A stretch of 18,765 nt of DNA from JAVBNU01 sp031551265 (GTDB lineage Bacteria; Cyanobacteriota; Vampirovibrionia; Gastranaerophilales; Gastranaerophilaceae), in the NCBI GenBank assembly GCA_031551265.1, contig JAVBNU010000065.1, positions 1 to 18,765 of the forward strand, given 5' to 3'. Of the stretch, positions 6,388 to 13,037 are shown one piece after another. Positions within the stretch are counted from its first letter, which is position 1, and every line of letters starts with the position of its first letter. Position numbers and translations under genes: made by a program. The notes beneath the pieces were generated by a model, which was not told where the DNA came from, ran no database searches, and was given only the letters and a program-made list of their open reading frames with translations.

Positions 6388-6584
6388 TTGAACACAGATC
6401 AAACCAATCAATTAATAGTGAGATACGGCAGGCGAAGAATGAGCCTTGAGAGCTTGTCTCCGTAGCAGACTATTGCATGTTAGCGACTCTTGTTAAAGAG
6501 AGCTTTACAATGCAAAGGATGCGAAGTGTATCTTTCTGAATGCAGATAAATCAGACACGAATGCATATGAGTCATTCTATTTTT
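6388..6584 (+). ncRNA. Structured non-coding region, possible small RNA
   Basis: The 270-bp stretch between the terminator at 6324 and the CBS gene has no convincing open frame but is rich in pairing. CGTGAG/CTCACG lies at about 6355-6374. AGATAC (about 6421) can pair with GTATCT (about 6528) as a closing helix. AGGC/GCCT and GAGA/TCTC form small hairpins within it. A long imperfect hairpin runs from TTGCAT (6473-6478) to ATGCAA (6510-6515) with inner CTCTT/AAGAG. A weak plus-strand promoter-like pair (TTGAAC at 6388, ATTAAT at 6411) precedes it, and GAATG/CATTC followed by TATTTTT (6559-6584) could end it. It does not match 6S, SRP, RNase P or tmRNA landmarks that I know. The strand and existence are inference. 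Confidence 0.3.
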
Positions 6585-6596
6585 ACTCAAAGAGGT

Positions 6597-7013
6597 TTAA
6601 GCAGTTACGATATTTTTGCTTATCACAGATTGTACGTCGTCAGCGCTAACAAAGCCAATTAATTTCTTTTCCCAAGGCGATTCGCCGACGGGCAAGTAAT
6701 TAATTTCCATATCTTTCATGATGGAAATAGCTGAAGAAAGGTCATTTTGCGGGTAGACGATAACGCTGTATTTGTTTTCATCGATTACATCTTTGATTTT
6801 AACATTGCGGAATTTTTTAGAGTCAGCTTTTGAACCGATAAACTTGTACAAATCTGATTTAGCAATAATTGCATAAATGAAGTTTTCCTCGTCAGTTACC
6901 GTAATTTTTTGTGTGTTAAGTCGGGACATTTTCTCTATAGCTCTATCCAGTGTATCATCGACTGTTACATATGCGTACGGGTTTGACATAAAGTTTTTAA
7001 CTTGATACGGCAT
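6597..7013 (-). CDS. Tandem CBS-domain protein, 138 aa
   Basis: Two CBS motifs make up the whole protein. The first (about residues 5-60) has VKNFMSNPYAYVTVDDTLDRAIEKM and KITVTDEENFIYAIIAKSDL. The second (about 72-135) has KIKDVIDEN, DLSSAISIMKDMEINYLPV and LIGFVSADDV. Such Bateman modules bind adenine nucleotides and sense energy state, usually controlling a partner enzyme or channel; none is adjacent. An upstream ATG at 7082 is in frame, but the ATG at 7011-7013 is preceded by GGGAG at 7-8 nt and the MPYQVKNFM start aligns with the domain start. The stop lies at the edge of the structured non-coding region. Confidence 0.88.
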   Translation of the reverse strand: MPYQVKNFMSNPYAYVTVDDTLDRAIEKMSRLNTQKITVTDEENFIYAIIAKSDLYKFIGSKADSKKFRNVKIKDVIDENKYSVIVYPQNDLSSAISIMKDMEINYLPVGESPWEKKLIGFVSADDVQSVISKNIVTA

Positions 7014-7223
7014 TGTTTTCTCCCAATAAGGGTGTATAAACAGGGTTGTGATAAGGGGAATAACTAATTTTGATTTAATCATAATATATTTCGTCTATAT
7101 TTATATCGCCCAACTGTTTAGTCTTTTCAATATATACAGCATTTGATTGAGTTTTATTCACTTTAATTAAAGCCTTTTTGGGAGTATTGTGGTCTTAATC
7201 CATGTTCCTGATATTATTTTATT

Positions 7224-8573
7224 ATGAACATAAAGTATGAATTTGATACTATATCAGCAATAGCTACACCCCTTGGCACGGGTGGTGTCGGTATTGTTCG
7301 TGTTTCAGGTGATGACTCCTTTAATATCATAAAAAAAATGTTCTCAAAACAAAATATTGAACACGGAAAAATCGCTCTGGGGTGGATTCTTGATAATAAT
7401 ACAAAAATAGACGAAGTAGTAGTTCTGCCTTTTAAAGCACCAAAAAGCTTTACCGGCGAAGATGTCATTGAAATCCAATGCCATGGCGGCGTACACGTTA
7501 TCAAAAAAATTCTTGAACTGACCATCAGGCACGGCGCAAGACTCGCTGAACGCGGTGAGTTCACGAAACGCGCCTTCATGAACGGACGAATTGACCTCTC
7601 AAAAGCCGAGGCAATTTTAGACTTAATCCACGCGCGCACGGCAAAATTTGCACAAAAAAATGCCCAAAATTTATCAGGCACACTTGCTGATGCGCTGGAA
7701 AAAATCAGAACAGATGTTTTTAATCTACTTTCACAAATTATTGCAGCGATTGACTTTCCGGAAGACGTCGCTGAGCCTGAATATGAAATTATTGAGGAAC
7801 AAATTACTGAAGCAATAAAAAATATTGATAAAATTTTGACCACAGCAAAATCTTCAAATGTTATGCGCGAAGGCATTAAAGTTGCAATAATCGGCGTGCC
7901 GAATGTCGGCAAATCATCATTGTTCAACGTTTTGTTGAACCTGCAACGCGCTATTGTAACAGAAATCGCCGGTACAACACGCGATATTATACAGGAAACA
8001 CTTGATGTTGACGGCATACCGATAACACTCATCGACACAGCCGGCATTCGTAAAGACGAAAATCTCGACAAAGTTGAGGCTATCGGCATAGATTTTTCTA
8101 TGCAATCCTTACGTGACGCTGAATTGGTCTTGTTTGTGTTTGACAGCTGCACCGGAATGCAAGCAGAAGACTTAAAAATCTTTGAATTAATTAAAGACAA
8201 AAATCATATAAAAATCGGATCAAAATGTGACTTGCGCAAATCGGTTTCACCTGAAAAAGATTCGGGTACGCTTTATATTTCAGCTGTAACGAATGAAAAT
8301 ATTGAACTTTTAAAAGCAAAAATCAAGGAAAAAGTAATCGACCAAAACCTTGATGAAACTGAATTCGTCACAAACCAACGCCAGCAGGCTTGCTTGTATA
8401 AAGCCAAGAAGTCACTTGAAACAGCTTTGAATGCCACTCGTCAAAATGAGTTGCAGGACTTAATCTCAATCGATGTTAAAGCGGCGTTGTTGTATTTGGA
8501 CGAGATTTCAGGCGAAGTCATAACCGATGATATTTTGAACAACATTTTCGAAAATTTTTGTATAGGAAAATAG
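7224..8573 (+). CDS. mnmE: tRNA uridine-5-carboxymethylaminomethyl modification GTPase MnmE
   Basis: With MnmG this potassium-dependent GTPase installs the cmnm5 (or nm5) group on U34 of tRNAs reading split codon boxes. The N-terminal folate-binding domain starts with DTISAIATPLGTGGVGIVRVSG (8-29) and has FTGEDVIEIQCHGG (76-89) and ERGEFTKRAFMNGRIDLSKAEA (109-130). The G domain has GVPNVGKSS (224-232), TTRD (251-254) and DTAG (271-274). The G4 motif reads SKCD (333-336) in place of NKxD, a small deviation. The C-terminal FCIGK (445-449) carries the conserved Cys. The length (449 aa) is normal. No clear ribosome site precedes the ATG. The stop is 1 bp from tsaD, giving a two-gene tRNA modification operon. 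Confidence 0.97.
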   Translation: MNIKYEFDTISAIATPLGTGGVGIVRVSGDDSFNIIKKMFSKQNIEHGKIALGWILDNNTKIDEVVVLPFKAPKSFTGEDVIEIQCHGGVHVIKKILELTIRHGARLAERGEFTKRAFMNGRIDLSKAEAILDLIHARTAKFAQKNAQNLSGTLADALEKIRTDVFNLLSQIIAAIDFPEDVAEPEYEIIEEQITEAIKNIDKILTTAKSSNVMREGIKVAIIGVPNVGKSSLFNVLLNLQRAIVTEIAGTTRDIIQETLDVDGIPITLIDTAGIRKDENLDKVEAIGIDFSMQSLRDAELVLFVFDSCTGMQAEDLKIFELIKDKNHIKIGSKCDLRKSVSPEKDSGTLYISAVTNENIELLKAKIKEKVIDQNLDETEFVTNQRQQACLYKAKKSLETALNATRQNELQDLISIDVKAALLYLDEISGEVITDDILNNIFENFCIGK

Positions 8574-8574
8574 A

Positions 8575-9630
8575 ATGGACATAAAAGAATTTAAAACACC
8601 TATTGGAAATAAACCAATAAATATAGGACCGGCGGCTAAAGATGATATTTTAATTATGGCAATCGAAAGCAGCTGTGACGAAACGGCCTGTGCAGTTGTG
8701 AAAAACGGACGCGAAGTTTTGGCTAATATTGTCAGCACACAAATTAAAACCCACGAGTTATACGGCGGTGTCGTGCCTGAAGTCGCAGCAAGGGAGCACT
8801 TAGAAGCAATTAATCTCGTTATCGAAGAAACATTCAAAACTGCAAACATAAAGCCTGAGCAAATAACAGCCTTTGTGGCAACAGTAGGTCCCGGGCTTGT
8901 TGGCTCATTGCTTGTAGGATTGAATGCAGCCAAAACACTTTCACTCGTTTGGGATAAACCTTTTATCGGGATTAACCATCTCAACGCACACGTATGTGCA
9001 AATTACATTGATACAGAACTAAAACCGCCATTTATAGCTCTTTTAGTCAGTGGCGGGCACACACAAATCATCAAAGTCGACAGCTACATGGAGCAGGAAA
9101 TAATTGGCGAAACAATTGACGATTCAGCCGGAGAAGCCTATGACAAGGTTGCACGTCTTTTAGGATTACCATACCCCGGTGGTGCAACACTCGACAAGCT
9201 TGCACACGAAGGCAATCCAAAAGCTTTTCAACTCCCTGACGCAAAAGTCGGCGAGTTTAGTTTCAGTTTTTCAGGTTTAAAAACTGCTGTCTTGAGGCTG
9301 GTACAAAAACTGAAAGAAGAAAACGATGAACTGCCAAAAGCAGATATTGCTGCTTCTTTTCAAGAGCGAATCACAAAAACATTACTTAAAAAGACTCTCC
9401 AAGCCGCCGAAAAATATGGATATAAAACAATCGTTCTCGCAGGTGGTGTCGCTGCAAATTCAGAGATTCGCAAAAAATTCTTCGGACTGCGCGAACAGGG
9501 ATATGAAGTATTCGCCCCCGCGATGAAATACTGCACTGACAACGCTTCAATGGTAGGTTCTGCCGCATACTTTTTGTGCAACACCTTTGACGATCTGGAA
9601 GTCGAAGTTTTCTCACGCGTTGGTAAATAA
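8575..9630 (+). CDS. tsaD: tRNA N6-adenosine threonylcarbamoyltransferase TsaD
   Basis: This enzyme transfers the threonylcarbamoyl group from TC-AMP to A37 of ANN-decoding tRNAs (t6A), together with TsaB and TsaE. The ASKHA-type fold is clear: AIESSCDETACAVV (29-42), HELYGGVVPEVAAREH (60-75), PGLVGSLLVG (106-115), NHLNAHV (134-140), SGGHTQ (159-164), DDSAGEAYDKVARLLGLPYPGG (182-203), FSFSGLKTA (230-238), AGGVAANS (289-296) and CTDNASM (320-326). Metal ligands His135, His139 and Asp322 are present. About 25 extra residues precede the usual start at the MxxIESSCDE segment. The ATG at 8575, 1 bp after mnmE, has AGGA at 8 nt inside the mnmE end, so the extension is probably real. Confidence 0.97.
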   Translation: MDIKEFKTPIGNKPINIGPAAKDDILIMAIESSCDETACAVVKNGREVLANIVSTQIKTHELYGGVVPEVAAREHLEAINLVIEETFKTANIKPEQITAFVATVGPGLVGSLLVGLNAAKTLSLVWDKPFIGINHLNAHVCANYIDTELKPPFIALLVSGGHTQIIKVDSYMEQEIIGETIDDSAGEAYDKVARLLGLPYPGGATLDKLAHEGNPKAFQLPDAKVGEFSFSFSGLKTAVLRLVQKLKEENDELPKADIAASFQERITKTLLKKTLQAAEKYGYKTIVLAGGVAANSEIRKKFFGLREQGYEVFAPAMKYCTDNASMVGSAAYFLCNTFDDLEVEVFSRVGK

Positions 9631-9693
9631 ATTTTGCAGACAAATCACAAGTTATGTTGTTAGATTGTATTAGTAGCAGTCTAGTAAAAAATT

Positions 9694-10206
9694 ATGAGTG
9701 AATTAACAGCAATAATTGAAATTAAAAGCTTAATATACGAAATCAGAGGACAAAAAATTATGCTTGACCGTGATTTGGCTATGCTTTATGGCGTACCAAC
9801 AAAACGGCTTAATGAGGCAGTAAAACGTAATATAAAAAGATTTCCAGAAAATTTTATGTTTAAACTCAATGATATTGAGCTTAAAGAACTGGTCGCAAAT
9901 TGCGACCGGTTCAAAAATCTTAAACACAGCGTTTCTGCGCCACATGCATTTACAGAATATGGTGTAGCTATGCTTTCCAGCGTATTAAATAGTGAAAAAG
10001 CCATAGAAATCAACATCCAAATTATACAGACATTTATTAACATCAGGCAGTATGTTTTAGAACACAAAGATTTATCTAAACGTCTTGATAAAGTTGAACA
10101 ATATTTAATAGAATATGCAAATAGCAACAATATTGAAATAAAAGAAATTAAAAAAGCTATTGATTTATTAATGGATCGTACAAAACCGGCAAAAATAGGC
10201 TTTTAA
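9694..10206 (+). CDS. ORF6N-domain (phage-type) DNA-binding protein, 170 aa
   Basis: Residues 8-95 are a typical ORF6N domain: IRGQKIMLDRDLAMLYGV (17-34), TKRLNEAVKRNIKRFPENFMF (36-56), then SAPHAFTEYGVAMLSSVL (80-97). The C-terminus (100-160) is a predicted coiled coil. ORF6N occurs in phage antirepressor and KilA-N-like proteins and in many orphan chromosomal copies, and is thought to bind DNA. No phage genes are adjacent. It is inserted between tsaD and nagA, with nagA only 17 bp downstream, so it may share its transcript. No strong ribosome site is seen. Probably a horizontally acquired single gene. Confidence 0.88.
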   Translation: MSELTAIIEIKSLIYEIRGQKIMLDRDLAMLYGVPTKRLNEAVKRNIKRFPENFMFKLNDIELKELVANCDRFKNLKHSVSAPHAFTEYGVAMLSSVLNSEKAIEINIQIIQTFINIRQYVLEHKDLSKRLDKVEQYLIEYANSNNIEIKEIKKAIDLLMDRTKPAKIGF

Positions 10207-10223
10207 CAATACGGAACTATAAA

Positions 10224-11408
10224 ATGAAATTAAACGAACTTGCACAAAAAATTTTAAATAAAAATTATCTCGAACCTGATGAGGTTAAATTGTCGGGTTA
10301 TACCCTGTTGTTGAGTGGCGATATCTATATGCCGGACAACCAATTTCGCAAGGCTGACATCTTGTTTAAAGACAATAAAATTATTGCGATTGACGAGATT
10401 GACGAAGCGGCTTTTGATGAAAATGAAACAATTCAAGTCGCTGATATTAAAAATTACTATCTGACGCCCGGAATAATCGAGCAGCATATCCACGGTGCGT
10501 TTGGCGTGGATTTCAATCATGCCGGAATTGATGAAATTGTTGATTTAATGCGAATGCTACCTGATTTTGGTGTTGGTAAAATTTATCCTACTGTTATGAC
10601 TGACAAAATCGAGACTATAAACGCGCAAATCGACAAAATTACTCAGGCACAAAAAATTGTTGAAAAATCAGGCGAAAAAATGACTCAAATCGCAGGTATA
10701 AATCTGGAAGGACCGTTTTTAAGCGGTGATTTTAAAGGCATACACCCAACCGAAGATATCATTCAACCGACAATCGAAAACCTTAAAAGAATAAGCTTGA
10801 GTAGTGTTAAATTACTGACATATGCTCCGGAAAAAGACTCAGAACAAAGCTTTTTAAATTATCTCAGACAGCATGATATTATTCCTTCAGCCGGTCATTC
10901 CGCCGCGGATGCAGCAACGCTCAGAAATGCAGCCAAAAACGGTAAAATTCTTATAACACATTTGTTCAACGCAATGCCAAAACTACATCATCGTGAAAGC
11001 AGCCTGACAACAGAAGCTTTAATAAATGACAATGTATATGTCGAGTTGATTGTTGATGCAGAACACGTGAAGCCTGAAATGATAGAGCTGGTACTAAAAT
11101 CAAAGCCATCTGACAAAATTATTTTTATTAGCGACGCGCTGCCTCTGGCACATTATAAATATGCCAGCATAAACTTTGCGGGAGAGCACGTAACAAAGAA
11201 AAAAAACTATGCTGTCAGTGACAGTAACACCATTGCCGGCTCCACTTTGCTACTCAGTGAAACTTACCCGATTTTAAAAGAAACGATTGATTTGAATTTC
11301 GCAGACTTCATAAAATATTCAACCACAAACTCCGCAGAACTACTTGGCGTAAGTAACGATACGTTTGCCCTTTGGAAAAAAGATAATTACAAAGTTAGGT
11401 TGCTGTAA
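10224..11408 (+). CDS. nagA: N-acetylglucosamine-6-phosphate deacetylase
   Basis: It removes acetate from GlcNAc-6-P to give GlcN-6-P, in amino-sugar catabolism or wall recycling. The amidohydrolase-fold motifs are in order: PGIIEQHIHG (82-91, with HxH 88/90, and Glu where Asp is more usual in the preceding position), LEGPFL (161-166, metal Glu162), KGIHPTE (171-177), AGHS (223-226, His225), THLFNAMPKLHHRE (245-258, His246), DAEHV (278-282), ISDALP (302-307, catalytic Asp304) and TIAGSTLLL (336-344). The length of 394 aa is normal. An N-terminal stretch of about 25 residues precedes the usual beta sandwich. The nagB and nagE partners are not in the window. Confidence 0.95.
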   Translation: MKLNELAQKILNKNYLEPDEVKLSGYTLLLSGDIYMPDNQFRKADILFKDNKIIAIDEIDEAAFDENETIQVADIKNYYLTPGIIEQHIHGAFGVDFNHAGIDEIVDLMRMLPDFGVGKIYPTVMTDKIETINAQIDKITQAQKIVEKSGEKMTQIAGINLEGPFLSGDFKGIHPTEDIIQPTIENLKRISLSSVKLLTYAPEKDSEQSFLNYLRQHDIIPSAGHSAADAATLRNAAKNGKILITHLFNAMPKLHHRESSLTTEALINDNVYVELIVDAEHVKPEMIELVLKSKPSDKIIFISDALPLAHYKYASINFAGEHVTKKKNYAVSDSNTIAGSTLLLSETYPILKETIDLNFADFIKYSTTNSAELLGVSNDTFALWKKDNYKVRLL

Positions 11409-11520
11409 CTCCTAAAAAATCAAACATTTGAGACTGTCCACACGTATCTGTCCCCACATTTTTATAAGTTCAAAAAACTACATCTGTATGATTATATTAA
11501 TTTTTGTAAAGTTATAACTG

Positions 11521-11547
11521 TGTAAATAACAAATTTTTTTATTTACA
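11521..11547. repeat. Inverted repeat upstream of the FG-tag cassette
   Basis: TGTAAATAA (11521-11529) and TTATTTACA (11539-11547) form a perfect 9-bp inverted repeat around a 9-nt A/T centre, 38 bp before the first gene of the cassette. It could be an operator. A TATAGT box (11555-11560) lies just after it, without a good -35. Confidence 0.45.
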
Positions 11548-11584
11548 TACATTGTATAGTTAGCTACAAATGAGAGGACTAGAA

Positions 11585-12295
11585 GTGCGCTTATCTATTA
11601 ATACTATGAATTGTACTTTCGGTGGTGAAAAACCGCGACAAGCTTTCAATAAAAGTACTTTTCAGCCGATGGCGCGTGCTCCTAAGCCACAAAAAGATAC
11701 TTTTTGTTTTATGACAGGTGACCCGACCGAAGATGCTCTTCTCCAAACCCTTTTAAACGCTGTTACAGAATATTGTGATGCTGATGCCAGATACAATGCG
11801 GCAGTAAAATTAAAAAAAGAAGCAGAAAAAGCTGCTGAAATCAACAATAGAAAGGCTGAGCTAAGCCCGCAACAAATAATAGACCAAAAACTTAAATTGT
11901 GTGCAAGATTAAGTACAATCTCACCAAGGATTAAAAAAGAAATAGCAATACAACAACAAAATCTTCGCACTGATATGCTGGGGCTCAAACGCGGCGCAAG
12001 AGAAGAAGAGATACAGGCAATAATCGCCCATAGGCACAGAATAGCGCTATGTCAGTCTTTAGGTTTAAGTCCTAATGTCAGAGATAAAGAAATTATCCGA
12101 GCACAAAAGGAACAGGAACGAAAGCTGTTAATTGAATTTTATGGATTGCCTGACAATGCCTCTGATAATACTATTTTTGGTGCTCAAGCACAGTATGAAC
12201 GAGCAATATTACTCCAAACTCTGAATTTGCCTGACAATACCAATGACCTTGATATAATATATGCCATAAGAGATTTGCTTGCGGGAGGAGAGTAA
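11585..12295 (+). CDS. FG-tagged protein with four C-terminal 27-residue repeats, about 236 aa
   Basis: Not recognised. The frame is open from ATG 11570, but GTG at 11585 is 7 nt after GAGG and gives an N-terminus (MRLSINTMNCTFGGEK) closely like the other tagged proteins, so I prefer it. The tag CTFGG is near residues 10-14. A helical Lys/Glu/Ala-rich region (about 50-130) follows. Then come four tandem units of exactly 27 residues (about 132, 159, 186 and 213 to the end) with the pattern (L/Y)(G/N)L-P-x-N-(A/V/T)-x-D-x-x-I-x-x-A and then a charged helix. Good matches are YGLPDNASDNTIFGAQ and LNLPDNTNDLDIIYAI. The last unit is truncated at the C-terminus. The next gene starts 1 bp after the stop. 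No membrane segment is present. Confidence 0.7.
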   Translation: MRLSINTMNCTFGGEKPRQAFNKSTFQPMARAPKPQKDTFCFMTGDPTEDALLQTLLNAVTEYCDADARYNAAVKLKKEAEKAAEINNRKAELSPQQIIDQKLKLCARLSTISPRIKKEIAIQQQNLRTDMLGLKRGAREEEIQAIIAHRHRIALCQSLGLSPNVRDKEIIRAQKEQERKLLIEFYGLPDNASDNTIFGAQAQYERAILLQTLNLPDNTNDLDIIYAIRDLLAGGE

Positions 12296-12296
12296 T

Positions 12297-12671
12297 ATGA
12301 GTATTCAAAACACGAATATTTATTTTGGTAATAAATCAAGCATTCGCCATCGCTTGGATAGTGGCAGCAGTAAGATAATTTCAAGCGCATTTAGAAAAGC
12401 ATGCGACTTAAAGAATGAAAAAGTAGCAGTCACAGCAAATGCAAAGAAACAAGCACAACGTAAGAAGGCACTGGATGAACTACAGGCACAAGAGATTGAC
12501 CTGTTAGAAAATTTCAGAAAAACTCACAATATGCCTAATGCCACGGAAGCCGATATGAATAGAATTCTCAGAAAAGAAGCTGATGTGCGAATCAAAAAAG
12601 AAATTAAACAAAGTTCCAATTTTTGCGCAAAAATAAAAGGATTTATACTCGACCTTCTGGGTTGGTATTAA
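12297..12671 (+). CDS. Small FG-tagged protein, 124 aa
   Basis: The ATG is 1 bp after the preceding stop and has GGGAGGAG within the end of the upstream gene, so translation is probably coupled. The N-terminus MSIQNTNIYFGNKSS carries the tag (IYFGN, residues 8-12). The rest is a basic, predicted alpha-helical protein (KKQAQRKKALDELQAQEIDLLENF) with one segment, THNMPNATEADMNRIL, resembling a single unit of the 27-residue repeat in the upstream protein. The C-terminus FILDLLGWY is hydrophobic but too short for a confident membrane helix. Function unknown. Confidence 0.75.
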   Translation: MSIQNTNIYFGNKSSIRHRLDSGSSKIISSAFRKACDLKNEKVAVTANAKKQAQRKKALDELQAQEIDLLENFRKTHNMPNATEADMNRILRKEADVRIKKEIKQSSNFCAKIKGFILDLLGWY

Positions 12672-12693
12672 TATAAAATTTGAAAGGATTTCT

Positions 12694-12945
12694 GTGTCAA
12701 TAAAAATTAACCCGATTTTAAATATTCATTTTGGTACAAAGCCGAAAAAACAAGAAACAAAGCCTGAAGAACCTGATGAGGCCACTTTAACAAGGTTACA
12801 TCAGTTGATAAAGGAGATTGATAAGGAAGATGGCACATTCACAAAATTAAGAGAAGCAAACAGGCCACTTAGTCGGGTATTTGCACCTGAAATTTTATCC
12901 CAAATAGATGAAAAACAAGTAAACGCACCAAAAGAAGAACAATAA
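12694..12945 (+). CDS. Small FG-tagged protein, 83 aa
   Basis: It starts at GTG (12694) with GAAAGGA 6 nt upstream, 22 bp after the previous gene. The N-terminus MSIKINPILNIHFGTKPKK has the tag IHFGT at residues 11-15, followed by Lys/Glu/Pro-rich sequence and a short helical segment (TRLHQLIKEIDKEDG). It is hydrophilic and has no cysteine. The fact that this small open frame independently has a ribosome site and the same tag supports it being a real gene. Function unknown. Confidence 0.7.
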   Translation: MSIKINPILNIHFGTKPKKQETKPEEPDEATLTRLHQLIKEIDKEDGTFTKLREANRPLSRVFAPEILSQIDEKQVNAPKEEQ

Positions 12946-13037
12946 AATATATGAATTTTTGTTAAAAAAAATAGTCTCGGAAGCAATTAATTTACTGTTC
13001 TGACTTAATTAATTTAGCAAAATTCGGAAAATTTAAG

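Noticed and set aside
6388..6584. 6S, SRP, RNase P or tmRNA gene
   Set aside because: I could not find the conserved cores of these RNAs (for example the SRP GNAR loop region or the tmRNA T-arm), so it is left as an unassigned structured region.
7214..8200. Long minus-strand open frame (328 residues) opposite mnmE
   Set aside because: It is a shadow of mnmE with Ser/Ile-rich composition; mnmE is complete and unambiguous.
8508..8984. Minus-strand frame opposite the mnmE-tsaD junction
   Set aside because: It overlaps two well-identified genes and has no domain or ribosome site of its own.
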